A DNA stretch of 64,000 nucleotides from Gudongella sp964575895 (GCA_964575895.1 CAZNTE010000009.1:1-64000); one strand, 5' to 3'. Counted from the first letter of the stretch, positions 9,428-17,854 are shown. Notes: generated by a model from the letters alone, not told the origin. Numbers and translations: made by a program.

Positions 9428-11116
9428 TTATTTTAAGACAAACACATTGGAATCATAGGATTGATCGAGCTTATCAAGCAAGGGTAGTAAAGTCTCACCT
9501 AATGGGGTTAAACTTATTTTGCCATAATAACTATCCTGACTGACTAATCCCATAAAGGCTAGGTACCTTATATAGAGCATTATGTGGTCAAGCTCAAATC
9601 CTTGGTTGTTAAATATATCAAAATCATTAACCATAAAAACTGGACATTTATGCATAACTTCAAAAATTAAATCCCTAAAATTAGGTATTATTTCTCCATT
9701 TAAACCTAGGAGGGTTTCAATAGTTCTATTATGAAATAAAACCTTTAAATGATTCCATAGTTTGTTACTATCGCTTATTAAAAAATAATCATCTGATCCT
9801 TCTGCTAATTTCAATATCCCCTCTCTTAATTTGAATAAGCCCATATTAAGCCCAATATTATAGAACAAATCAATAATGGGATATTTCATCCTCTTGGGAA
9901 CAGAAAATAGTAAATTATACTCTCCATTAAAGTCAGTAATTAGTCTTTCCATATTGTAAAGCTTAATGAAGCCCTTTTTAGGTGTTAACTCAAAACCATC
10001 ATGTTCAATTACTTGATATAGCATAGTATTGAAATCATCAATATAAAAGACAGCTTGGTCATTTATTGACTCTAGAATTAATCTTGAAGTATAGAAGTCA
10101 AGTTCCGATAGAATTTTGTGTTCTTTAAAACTATCTATATATTTAAAACTACTTTCACCGATTGATTTAATCATTTCTATTTTATTGTTGAATAGAGAAT
10201 TATCTTGTTTGTGTTTAAAAATCAAGAATTCTTTAAGGGCGTTATAGAATACTCTAAACTCGTCTTTATTGGAGATAAATCTAAACATAATTGAATAATT
10301 GAAGAAGTCTATTAAATCCATTTTATAAATTTCATCAAATTCTATATTCTTCTGATTAAGATAGAACCCATTGATCTCCCATAATGCCTTTAAATAGGAA
10401 TCAATTGTAAGAGGATCTTTTTTATTATTCAGGTAACCCTTAAAGGACTCTAACTCAGAATAAATCGGAGGCAGGTAATCTTCAGAACCTTCCAGATAAT
10501 CTAAACTTGATTTCAAATAATAACTATAAACTGATAGACTCTCATTTTTTAGATAATTAAACATACTATCTTTTGTATGTTTAATATTTTTAGTATTTAA
10601 ATCCTTTATTATAAGTCTTAATATATTATTAAGCACAGATTTGTTTACAAAATTTATTTCTCCAATTAGCTTATTCTTTCCTAATAACTTTCCAATTCTA
10701 CCAATAATAAAATCGTTAATCTTAATTGAATTTGAATGGAAGTAATCCTCAAGGATATACTCCTTCTTTAGAATGTGATCAAATACAATAGTCTTTAAAC
10801 CCTTAATGGCTTTAATTCTAAATATGGAAACATAAGAGTCTTTTTTGTCCATAAGGATACTAATTTCATCTTTGGTCAAGTTCTTATCATCAGCTATAAG
10901 TTTATCGATATAGTAATTATTGTCTCCATCCTTGTAATCACAACATAACCACATTGTATATGGCAATCTAAAATTGGGATTTTCAATTAAGGGGAAGATG
11001 CCTTTTTTATTGATAAAAATATAATCAATATCTGGATCTTTATTTATATAATTAACAAGCTTTTTTGTCACGGAATTATCTAGTCTTTCTATATAAGAAT
11101 AGTCATAATTTGTCAT
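9428..11116 (-). CDS. Hypothetical protein, first gene of the leftward operon
   Basis: I do not recognise this 562-residue protein. It has no signal peptide or membrane segment and is rich in Asn, Ile, Leu and Lys. Residues about 50-150 hold an acidic segment followed by KGLKTIVFDHILKKEYILED. The C-terminal third has two stretches patterned like winged helices: FELTPKKGFIKLYNMERLI, followed by LNMGLFKLREGILKLA, and near the end IRYLAFMGLVSQDSYYGKISLTPLGETLLP. The arrangement loosely recalls clostridial proteins related to plasmid pRiA4b ORF-3/SEC-C families, but this is only a resemblance. It starts behind AGGAGGT and has its own promoter. Confidence 0.6.
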   Translation of the reverse strand: MTNYDYSYIERLDNSVTKKLVNYINKDPDIDYIFINKKGIFPLIENPNFRLPYTMWLCCDYKDGDNNYYIDKLIADDKNLTKDEISILMDKKDSYVSIFRIKAIKGLKTIVFDHILKKEYILEDYFHSNSIKINDFIIGRIGKLLGKNKLIGEINFVNKSVLNNILRLIIKDLNTKNIKHTKDSMFNYLKNESLSVYSYYLKSSLDYLEGSEDYLPPIYSELESFKGYLNNKKDPLTIDSYLKALWEINGFYLNQKNIEFDEIYKMDLIDFFNYSIMFRFISNKDEFRVFYNALKEFLIFKHKQDNSLFNNKIEMIKSIGESSFKYIDSFKEHKILSELDFYTSRLILESINDQAVFYIDDFNTMLYQVIEHDGFELTPKKGFIKLYNMERLITDFNGEYNLLFSVPKRMKYPIIDLFYNIGLNMGLFKLREGILKLAEGSDDYFLISDSNKLWNHLKVLFHNRTIETLLGLNGEIIPNFRDLIFEVMHKCPVFMVNDFDIFNNQGFELDHIMLYIRYLAFMGLVSQDSYYGKISLTPLGETLLPLLDKLDQSYDSNVFVLK

Positions 11117-11144
11117 TTATACCTCCTGTATTCGTTACAAATAC

Positions 11145-11173
11145 ATTATACCCTATGTAATAAGCATTAACAA
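11145..11173 (-). promoter_or_regulatory. Promoter for the leftward three-gene operon
   Basis: On the minus strand, TTGTTA (11168-11173) and TATAAT (11145-11150) are 17 bases apart, about 30 bases before the start of the unknown gene. Confidence 0.65.
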
Positions 11174-11395
11174 TTTCCAATAAGATACAAAATTTAATAA
11201 AAGGATGTAGAAAAGTAATAAAACACCATATATAGTTTAAATTATAATAATTGCAGTATATATTGTGGTAAAAGGTGAATAGATATTCTGGGTCTTACGG
11301 TAAAATTTTTAAGGCGTAGTTAAATCACAATATAGTGTTAACTGAGGTTGAAAGTATGGTATATTAAAAACATAGACTTGAAGGAGGGTATAGCA

Positions 11396-13090
11396 ATGAA
11401 ATTTAAGGATTATGAGTATATTAGACCTGATGTTGAAAAGATGGAAAGTGATTTTGAGGAGCTATTGGCAAAATTTAGAGATGCAAAATCATCTGATGAA
11501 CAAGATCATATAATTGAGGAGATCACAAAACTAAGAAACAATTTAGACACTATGCATACCTTAGTAAGTATAAGGCATTCAATAAACACCTTGGATGAAT
11601 TTTATGAACAAGAACAGAACTTTATGGATGAGAACTCTCCAAGATTCATGAATATGGTTACTAAATTTTATAAAGAGCTTATAAAAACACCCTTTAGAAA
11701 AGAATTAGAAAATACTTGGGGAGAGCAGTTGTTTAATCTAGCTCAAGTTCAAATTGAAACCTTTAGTGAAGAAATAATGGATGATTTAGTTAAAGAGAAT
11801 AAACTTTCAACTGAATATGATAAATTAATTGCTTCAGCCAAGATATACTTCCAGGGAGAAGAGAGAAACCTTAGCCAGATGAGACCATTTATGGAATCAA
11901 AGGATAGAGAAATAAGAAGGACTGCAGCTAAAGCCTATATGGACTTTTTTGCACAAAATGAAGTAGAATTCGATAGAATTTATGACCAATTGGTTAAAAC
12001 AAGAGATGCCATGGCAAGAAAACTTGGATATGAAAACTACATTCCCATGGGTTACAAGAGGTTGTCTAGAACGGATTACGATGCAAACATGGTTAAAGCT
12101 TATAGGGATCAGGTTTATAGAGACTTAGTTCCTCTTGTGGAAGAACTAAAGGAAAGACAAAAGAATAGATTAGGACTTCCAAACTTATATTTCTATGATG
12201 AACCTTTGGAGTTCTTAACTGGAAATGCAACTCCTAAAGGTGATTCAAAGTGGATTATGGAAAATGGAAAGACCATGTATGAGCAGTTATCAGAGGAAAC
12301 TGGAGAGTTTATTAACTTCATGATGGATAAGGAGTTATTGGACCTAGAGGCCAAAAAAGGGAAAAGAGGTGGTGGATACTGTACTGTAATTCCAGATTAC
12401 AAATCACCATTTATATTTTCTAACTTTAATGGGACAAGTGGAGATATTGATGTGCTAACCCATGAAGCTGGACATGCCTTTCAAACATATATGTCTATGG
12501 ACTTTTCATTGCCAGAATACAAATTTCCAACTTTAGAAGCTTGTGAAATACATTCCATGAGCATGGAGTTTTTAACCTGGCCATGGATGGATACTTTTTT
12601 CCAGGATGAAGTAGACAAGTATAAATTTTCACACCTAGCTGGTGCAATAAGCTTTATTCCTTATGGAGTTACAGTTGATGAATTTCAGCATGAAGTTTAT
12701 AATAATCCAAATATGACTCCAGGTGAAAGAAAAGAAGCTTGGAGGAACATTGAAAGAAAATATTTACCAAGCAAGGACTATGAGGACAACGATCTTTTAA
12801 ATAGAGGGGGATATTGGTTTAGACAAGGTCATATTTTTTCTAACCCATTCTATTATATAGACTATACTCTAGCCCAGGTCTGTGCATTTCAGTTTTGGGT
12901 AAAAAACAGAGAAGACTCAAAAAAAGCATGGGAAGCTTACTTGAATCTATGCAAGGCAGGGGGAAGCTTGCCATTCACTAAATTAGTTGAATTGGCAGGT
13001 CTTGACAATCCATTTGTGGATGGAACTATAAGAAGAGTTGTTGAACCAATAAAATCATACCTTGAAAAGGTGGATGATTCACAGTATTAA
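11396..13090 (+). CDS. pepF: Oligoendopeptidase F, M3 family
   Basis: A zinc metallopeptidase of 564 residues that cleaves oligopeptides in the cytoplasm. The zinc site HEAGH (in DVLTHEAGHAFQTYM) lies near residue 358 with the expected downstream glutamate region (TLEACEIHSMSMEF near 385). The late motif GYWFRQGHIFSNPFYYIDYTLAQ near 475 is typical of the clostridial M3 oligoendopeptidase group. The ATG at 11396 has AAGGAGGG eight bases upstream; the open frame extends further up but without a ribosome site. Its stop codon abuts the terminator arm that the insertion sequence has split, so its transcript may now run into the element. Confidence 0.94.
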   Translation: MKFKDYEYIRPDVEKMESDFEELLAKFRDAKSSDEQDHIIEEITKLRNNLDTMHTLVSIRHSINTLDEFYEQEQNFMDENSPRFMNMVTKFYKELIKTPFRKELENTWGEQLFNLAQVQIETFSEEIMDDLVKENKLSTEYDKLIASAKIYFQGEERNLSQMRPFMESKDREIRRTAAKAYMDFFAQNEVEFDRIYDQLVKTRDAMARKLGYENYIPMGYKRLSRTDYDANMVKAYRDQVYRDLVPLVEELKERQKNRLGLPNLYFYDEPLEFLTGNATPKGDSKWIMENGKTMYEQLSEETGEFINFMMDKELLDLEAKKGKRGGGYCTVIPDYKSPFIFSNFNGTSGDIDVLTHEAGHAFQTYMSMDFSLPEYKFPTLEACEIHSMSMEFLTWPWMDTFFQDEVDKYKFSHLAGAISFIPYGVTVDEFQHEVYNNPNMTPGERKEAWRNIERKYLPSKDYEDNDLLNRGGYWFRQGHIFSNPFYYIDYTLAQVCAFQFWVKNREDSKKAWEAYLNLCKAGGSLPFTKLVELAGLDNPFVDGTIRRVVEPIKSYLEKVDDSQY

Positions 13091-13108
13091 AAATGGCTAG
13101 CCTACAAG
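13091..13108 (+). repeat. Left half of split terminator plus target duplication
   Basis: AAATGGCTAG followed by CCTACAAG (13101-13108). The matching half, CCTACAAG then CTAGCCATTTTTT, is at 14811-14827. Removing the IS and one 8-base copy restores a perfect stem (AATGGCTAGC with GCTAGCCATT) around loop CTACAA, with A-runs and T-runs on the two sides: a bidirectional terminator between pepF and the converging gene. Confidence 0.85.
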
Positions 13109-13145
13109 GAGGCCACTGAAAAAGTCCTAGTAAATTAGAACTAAA

Positions 13146-13188
13146 GGCATAACTCCTACAACAATAGTTGTAGGAGTTATGCCCTTTT
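13146..13188 (+). terminator. Internal IS terminator ahead of the transposase
   Basis: A 17-bp perfect stem (GGCATAACTCCTACAAC and its complement around AATA, 13146-13183) followed by CTTTT lies inside the IS and upstream of the transposase. It would stop transcripts entering from pepF and limit read-through expression of the transposase. Such insulation is known for several IS families. It could also end the pepF message now that the native terminator is split. Confidence 0.75.
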
Positions 13189-13229
13189 GTTGTAAAATAT
13201 ATATATACTAATTGATGAAGGTGATCTTA

Positions 13230-14681
13230 ATGCTAAAGCAGCAAATTGAAATGGTTTTAAGTCCATATAGTGAAATATACAATTTGATTATTCCAAATGA
13301 TAATATTCTTAATAAAATAAATGAAATGATTGATTTCTCATTCATTTATGATGAATTAATCACAAAATACTGTCCTGATAATGGGAGAGGTGCAATTGAT
13401 CCACTGAGAATGTTTAAATATCTTCTTCTAAAAGTAATTTATGACCTATCAGATGTTGATGTTGTAGAACGTTCAAGATATGATATGTCTTTTAAATATT
13501 TTCTTAATATGACACCAGAAGAAAATGTCATCAATCCAAGCTCTTTAACAAAGTTTAGAAAACAAAGATTAAAAGATATAGAACTATTGGATTTACTTAT
13601 TGGAAAAACTGTAGAGATCGCCTTAGAAAAAGGTATAATAAAAAGTAAATCAATTATCGTGGATTCTACGCATACAAAAGCAAGATATAACCAAAAATCA
13701 CAAAGAGAGATTCTTGTTGAATACTCTAAGAAATTAAGAAAATCCGTTTATGAAGTAGATGAATCTATAAAACAAGATTTTCCAACAAAAGTAAATAACG
13801 GTATCTTAGAGGATGAAATAGAATACTGCGAAAAACTAATATCCGTTGTTGAAAATAATGAAATAATATCCCAATATCCTAAAGTAAAAGAGAAACTAAA
13901 TTTATTAAAAGAAATAATTGAAGATGATTTAGAAATGTTAAAATATACAAATGATAAAGATGCAAAAGTAGGTCATAAAACAGCAGACACATCATTTTTT
14001 GGATATAAAACTCATATAGCATTGACTGAAGAGAGAATAATAACTGCAGCTACCATAACATCTGGAGAAAAGCATGATGGTAAACAATTAGAAGATTTAG
14101 TAGAAAAGTCACGTAAAAATGGTATCGAAGTAGATGAAGTTATAGGAGATGCGGCATACTCAGAAAAAGATAATATAAAATATGCTAAGGAAGAAAAATT
14201 CAGATTAATTTCGAAACTAAATCCTTCAGTATCCCACGGCAATAGGAAAAATGAGGACAAGTTTGAATATAATAAGGATGCTGGAATGTATGTCTGCAAA
14301 GCAGGCCATATGGCAATGAGGAAAGCACGCCAAGGTAAAAAAGATTCATCAATAAATCAAGTCAATACATATTATTTTGACATAGAAAAGTGTAAATGTT
14401 GTCCATATAAAGATGGATGCTATAAAGAAGACTCAAAAACAAAAACATATTCTGTAACTATAAAATCTATACCTCATCAAGAGCAAATGAATCTTCAAGA
14501 AACAGAGTATTTTAAAGAGAGAGTAAAAGAGCGATATAAAATAGAGGCTAAAAATAGCGAATTAAAACACAGACATGGATATGATGTAGCATCATCTTCA
14601 GGTCTAATTGGCATGGAATTGCAAGGTGCACTAACAATATTCGCAGTGAACTTAAAAAGAATAATTACATTAATTAAGTGA
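13230..14681 (+). CDS. IS1182-type DDE transposase
   Basis: A full-length transposase of 483 residues. The N-terminal DUF772-like region shows RGAIDPLRMFKYLLLKVIYDLSD, followed by NPSSLTKFRKQR. The catalytic part has IIVDSTHTKA (first Asp near 150), EVIGDAAYSEKDN (second Asp near 310), and a late Glu-containing helix around RYKIEAKNSELKHRHG. A cysteine cluster, CKCCPYKDGC near 395, is common in this family. The ATG at 13230 follows GAAGGTGATC; earlier in-frame starts at 13212 and 13215 lack spacing for a ribosome site. The frame is intact, so the element may be mobile. Confidence 0.93.
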   Translation: MLKQQIEMVLSPYSEIYNLIIPNDNILNKINEMIDFSFIYDELITKYCPDNGRGAIDPLRMFKYLLLKVIYDLSDVDVVERSRYDMSFKYFLNMTPEENVINPSSLTKFRKQRLKDIELLDLLIGKTVEIALEKGIIKSKSIIVDSTHTKARYNQKSQREILVEYSKKLRKSVYEVDESIKQDFPTKVNNGILEDEIEYCEKLISVVENNEIISQYPKVKEKLNLLKEIIEDDLEMLKYTNDKDAKVGHKTADTSFFGYKTHIALTEERIITAATITSGEKHDGKQLEDLVEKSRKNGIEVDEVIGDAAYSEKDNIKYAKEEKFRLISKLNPSVSHGNRKNEDKFEYNKDAGMYVCKAGHMAMRKARQGKKDSSINQVNTYYFDIEKCKCCPYKDGCYKEDSKTKTYSVTIKSIPHQEQMNLQETEYFKERVKERYKIEAKNSELKHRHGYDVASSSGLIGMELQGALTIFAVNLKRIITLIK

Positions 14682-14715
14682 GTAAAACCCTGAATTATAT
14701 GCTTTTATAAACCAA

Positions 14716-14760
14716 AAACGAACTAATGACATATAAATATCGCTAGTTCGCTTTAATTTT
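14716..14760 (+). terminator. Possible 3' terminator of the IS
   Basis: CGAACTA (14719-14725) pairs with TAGTTCG (14744-14750) and is followed by CTTTAATTTT. The loop is long and the T-run is broken, so it is a weak candidate. Confidence 0.45.
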
Positions 14761-14811
14761 ATTGCTTAGATTGAGAATTAAGAAAATAATCTTATGTTTT
14801 CAGTGGCCTCC

Positions 14812-15699
14812 CTACAAGCTAGCCATTTTTTCTTTGCACTTATCTAGATTACTCAGTAGTCTCTGGAGATGATAGTTGAATATTATATCATCCTGATTTA
14901 GAACAGCTCTCTCCTCCCAGAAGGTATTTATTTTAAAGAGTTCTTCCAAGCCACTAAGATTAGCTGGTGTTATGGTTGCAACATAATTCATCATGGTCAA
15001 GGCGGAAATATCATTATCCATTTCCATTAGAATACTTAATAAAGATCTTGTAGTAGTTATGTCTTTTTTGTTTAATACCTTAAGTTTGGTCTCGTCTTCA
15101 ATCAGATCTTGGACTTTAACTAATTCAGATAAATTATCCTTAAGTACACTTAAATCCATTTTCTTTTTCCCAATAACAACATCATAAGTTAAACACTTTA
15201 CTTCATTTACAAAAGGAGTAGCTAACTTATAGAAGACAGTATCGTTATTTGGTGCTGCTATAAAATAGTTTATCAACATACCAACTACAATTCCAATGAA
15301 TGTATCTAGAACACGATTAGTGGCATATGGAATCATGGCTTCTTCATGATTTAAAAAGACAGCTAAGAATACTATTGCAGATAAGTTGATACTTTTCTTC
15401 CAACCTAATAAATTCAAAAAGTGAATTACAATTATTATTCCTAAAGCCAGGAATAAAATATTACTTGGGAATAGATAGCTCATTACCAAAGCCACTAAGG
15501 CACCCATTATGGTTCCAAGTATTCTGTTTTTACCCATAGCAAAAGACTCAGATACACTTGCTTGCATGGTAGAAATTGCACCTATTCCTACGAATAGAGG
15601 GCTTGATAAGCCTACTAATTCAGCAATCATCACTGATATGGATACAGCTAAACCGGTTTTAATTGTTCGCATTCCAATTCTGTATTTTCTAATATTCAT
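14812..15699 (-). CDS. Aromatic acid exporter (ArAE_1/DUF939) family membrane protein
   Basis: A 295-residue protein with an N-terminal membrane half of about four to six helices, including a typical start (KTGLAVSISVMIAELVGLSSPLFVGIGAISTMQ) and GKNRILGTIMGALVALV. The soluble helical C-terminal half is a DUF939-C-like region. Members are proposed efflux or membrane proteins of the FUSC/ArAE superfamily; the substrate is unknown. The stop TAG lies within the 8-base target duplication, and the original sequence would give the same stop, so the IS did not alter the protein. It may have lost efficient termination, since its terminator is split. Confidence 0.85.
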   Translation of the reverse strand: MNIRKYRIGMRTIKTGLAVSISVMIAELVGLSSPLFVGIGAISTMQASVSESFAMGKNRILGTIMGALVALVMSYLFPSNILFLALGIIIVIHFLNLLGWKKSINLSAIVFLAVFLNHEEAMIPYATNRVLDTFIGIVVGMLINYFIAAPNNDTVFYKLATPFVNEVKCLTYDVVIGKKKMDLSVLKDNLSELVKVQDLIEDETKLKVLNKKDITTTRSLLSILMEMDNDISALTMMNYVATITPANLSGLEELFKINTFWEERAVLNQDDIIFNYHLQRLLSNLDKCKEKMASL

Positions 15700-15766
15700 T
15701 TTTCGTAGTCTCCATTGTATATTCTTTCATATACTTTATAACAATTAACAAAAAAGTTCAACAGAT

Positions 15767-15872
15767 TCTTCCACAGAAAAAGTCGCTATTTTATATGTTT
15801 TCCACAGACTTGCCCACACTATCCACAAGAAGATATGAACTTATCCACAAAATAATACAAAAACTATCCACA
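15767..15872 (+). promoter_or_regulatory. Cluster of DnaA-box-like sequences, same orientation
   Basis: Six 9-mers resembling TTATCCACA lie within 106 bases: 15767 (7/9), 15798 TTTTCCACA (8/9), 15810 (7/9), 15819 CTATCCACA (8/9), 15841 TTATCCACA (perfect) and 15864 CTATCCACA (8/9). All face the same way. The cluster lies between the divergent ArAE and hpf genes. No dnaA or dnaN is in the window, so this is not obviously oriC. A DnaA-titrating or DnaA-regulated site is the likeliest reading. Confidence 0.65.
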
Positions 15873-15931
15873 ATCAATAGATTATAGTAATTGCAAACTT
15901 TCAAGACTACTTAATCAAGTCTAAAATTTTG

Positions 15932-15959
15932 TTAGTTAGATATTAACTAAGGGTATAAT
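15932..15959 (+). promoter_or_regulatory. hpf promoter region with a palindrome
   Basis: A consensus TATAAT (15954-15959) is preceded by TTAGTTA, five bases and TAACTAA (15932-15950), an inverted repeat just upstream of the -10. No convincing -35 is seen at 17 bases, so an alternative sigma factor or an activator is possible. Confidence 0.45.
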
Positions 15960-16008
15960 AAAATCAAATAGTATAAGTTGTAAAACTTATATGAAAGGAG
16001 CTGGGTTT

Positions 16009-16545
16009 ATGAAAATGAATTATACTGGAAAGAACATGGAGGTAACTGATGCACTAAGAGATGTTACTGAAAAAAAACTAGGCAAGCTTGAGAAATTTTT
16101 CCAAACTGATATCTCAGGGAATGTAACTTTCAGTACAGAGAAAAACAGAAAGATCATCGAAGTTACCATAAACCTTCCCGGCACAATACTAAGGGCAGAG
16201 GAATCTAGTGATGACATGTATGCTTCTATTGACAAAACTGTTGATGTACTTGAGAGACAAATTAGAAAGCATAAGACAAAACTTCAGAAGAGATACCAAA
16301 ATAACGAGACAATAAGGTTTGATAATGTACCTCCATTGACTCAAGAGGAAGAGGATGATAAACCAAGACTAGTAAGAAGAAAAAGATTTGGTCTAAAGCC
16401 AATGTCAGCTGATGAGGCCATTTTGCAAATGGAATTACTAAGACATAATTTCTTTGTATTCATGGATGCTGATACTGAAGATGTATCTGTAGTTTACAAA
16501 AGAAAAGATGGTAATTACGGCTTAATAGAACCAGAGGTCTTCTAA
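16009..16545 (+). CDS. hpf: Ribosome hibernation-promoting factor, long form
   Basis: Long HPF (178 residues) that binds the small ribosomal subunit in slow growth and joins ribosomes into inactive 100S dimers. The N-terminal domain (KMNYTGKNMEVTDALRDVTEKKLGKLEKFF) is the RaiA/YfiA fold. The C-terminal dimerisation domain ends with VRRKRFGLKPMSADEAILQMELL and VVYKRKDGNYGLIEP, which short HPFs lack. The ATG at 16009 has AAAGGAG eight bases before it and is preferred to the upstream ATG at 15991. A strong terminator follows. The upstream region holds a DnaA-box cluster and a palindrome beside the -10. Confidence 0.95.
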   Translation: MKMNYTGKNMEVTDALRDVTEKKLGKLEKFFQTDISGNVTFSTEKNRKIIEVTINLPGTILRAEESSDDMYASIDKTVDVLERQIRKHKTKLQKRYQNNETIRFDNVPPLTQEEEDDKPRLVRRKRFGLKPMSADEAILQMELLRHNFFVFMDADTEDVSVVYKRKDGNYGLIEPEVF

Positions 16546-16559
16546 TAGATAAATTAACT

Positions 16560-16585
16560 GACAGGGATCAATTCCCTGTCTTTTT
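16560..16585 (+). terminator. hpf terminator
   Basis: GACAGGGA and TCCCTGTC around a 5-base loop are followed by TTTTT. Confidence 0.9.
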
Positions 16586-16636
16586 AAATTGTACAAATGA
16601 AATATAAATGTAATAGTTTACATAAAGATTATCTAT

Positions 16637-16745
16637 TTGAATGGGTATAATTATCATGTAAGAAGAAGCTTTGAATACGGGGTATAATTGGACGCCTATT
16701 CCCCGTATGAGCTAGTAGCGTAACCGACTTTTAGTCGGTTTTTTT
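16637..16745 (+). ncRNA. Unassigned structured leader with terminator before the SLH-chagasin gene
   Basis: Two related blocks of TTTGAAT followed closely by GGGTATAATT occur at 16637-16653 and 16670-16690. The second overlaps a 7-bp stem, TACGGGG with CCCCGTA (16676-16682, 16701-16707), whose 18-base loop contains GGACGCC. Then comes GCTAGTAGCG and a terminator: ACCGAC, loop, GTCGGT and T7 (16723-16746). It lies just before the ribosome site of the next gene. It could be a transcription attenuator or a small RNA. I tried the common riboswitch classes (c-di-GMP-I and -II, preQ1, Mn, fluoride, ZTP, THF) and none fits. Confidence 0.4.
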
Positions 16746-16765
16746 GTTGAGGAAGAGGTGTAACC

Positions 16766-17854
16766 ATGAAAAAATTATTAATTTTCATAATTTTAATTTG
16801 TATGGTTCTGTCACTTGGATTTTCCTATTCTCAGGAAGTAGGAACTCAGATTCAGGATAGGGATAGAGTTCAAAGCAACATAAGTGATGAGGAGAAAACA
16901 CAGGCAAGGCAGGAGATAAATAACCGATTGCATATTGATGGGGAAGCTTACTTACAAATGATGCAAAGAACTAGAGAGATGATTGAAAATAGGTTTACTG
17001 ACCTTGAAGATCATTGGAGTAGGGATGAAGTTAATTTTGGATATAACTGGAGATTGATCAATGGATATCCAGATGGTACTTTTAAACCCAACAATAATAT
17101 TTCAGGAACAGAAGGCGTTCTTTTACTAGCTAGACTTGCTAAACAATTAACCAATTGGGAAATTAAAGATTACAAGGCAGATAATCTAGACTTTACTTTA
17201 ATTCCAAACTGGGCCAAAATACAAATGACTGAGAAAATACCACTAAGTATTGCTCTACAAAACCAAACATATGGAAGAGAACCATTGACAAGGTTGCAAT
17301 TTGCCTTGATGTTAGCTAGAACTCTTGGAATTGATGAGGATGAAATATCTGATGACATAGTATCTTTTTTTGATGACTCTTTGATACCAGATGAAGTTTT
17401 AAGTTATATATACAGACTCAGAGTATTAGGAATACTTGAGGGGAATAATGGATTCTTTATGCCACAGTATAGATTGACAAGGGGAGAAGCTGTGGCGATG
17501 ATGGTAAGGGCAATGAAGATATTTGGAATAGCACCTGATGAGTATACTTTCTTAAATAATGAATTGACAGTTAATCTATATGAAAATCCCTCCACAGGAT
17601 ATACTTGGCACTGGAAGTTTGCCGATGGAACCATATTAAAACTTATAGATGATGACTTTATAGAAAATAGTTCACCAACAAATATGGTGGGACAAGTAGG
17701 CATTAGAAGATTTGTCTTTCAAACGGTAAAAGAAGGAGTAGAGGATATAACCTTTAGTTATTACAGATCTTGGGAGGATATATCCACTGCCATAGACACT
17801 AGAGTAATTAGTGTTAAAGTTGGAAGCGATCTTAAAATAATAGAAGTTAAATAG
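16766..17854 (+). CDS. Secreted SLH-domain protein with C-terminal chagasin-like protease inhibitor domain
   Basis: A 362-residue exported protein. Residues 1-23 form a signal peptide (KKLLIFIILICMVLSLGFSYS). Three S-layer-homology repeats follow: near 105 (INGYPDGTFKPNNNISGTEGVLLLARL), near 175 (REPLTRLQFALMLARTLG) and near 225 (LGILEGNNGFFMPQYRLTRGEAVAMMVRA). They would anchor it to wall polymers. The C-terminus (about 265-360) matches the chagasin/inhibitor I42 fold: NPSTGYTW, the middle GQVGIRRFVF segment and YYRSWE correspond to its three inhibitory loops. Chagasins block papain-like cysteine proteases. A papain-fold protein of different type is at 41927, but no link is shown. A structured leader precedes it. 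Confidence 0.82.
   Translation: MKKLLIFIILICMVLSLGFSYSQEVGTQIQDRDRVQSNISDEEKTQARQEINNRLHIDGEAYLQMMQRTREMIENRFTDLEDHWSRDEVNFGYNWRLINGYPDGTFKPNNNISGTEGVLLLARLAKQLTNWEIKDYKADNLDFTLIPNWAKIQMTEKIPLSIALQNQTYGREPLTRLQFALMLARTLGIDEDEISDDIVSFFDDSLIPDEVLSYIYRLRVLGILEGNNGFFMPQYRLTRGEAVAMMVRAMKIFGIAPDEYTFLNNELTVNLYENPSTGYTWHWKFADGTILKLIDDDFIENSSPTNMVGQVGIRRFVFQTVKEGVEDITFSYYRSWEDISTAIDTRVISVKVGSDLKIIEVK

Larger units (their letters stand above)
13109..14810 (+). mobile_element. Complete IS1182-type insertion sequence, 1702 bp
   Basis: Both ends begin GAGGCCACTGAAAA in inverted orientation (14 identical bases at 13109-13122 and 14797-14810), and the element is flanked by the 8-base direct repeat CCTACAAG. 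Inside are a terminator hairpin, one transposase gene and a 3' hairpin. Intact ends, an intact gene and a perfect target duplication suggest a recent and possibly still active insertion. It lies in the loop of a former terminator and interrupts no coding sequence. Confidence 0.92.

Noticed and set aside
15767..15872. Chromosomal origin of replication
   Set aside because: No dnaA, dnaN or AT-rich unwinding region with the usual gene order is present, and the neighbours are hpf and a transporter-like gene.
16637..16746. c-di-GMP-I riboswitch before the SLH-chagasin gene
   Set aside because: GGACGC and a later GTAGCG are reminiscent, but the required GGCAAACC and GAAA tetraloop-receptor parts are missing.
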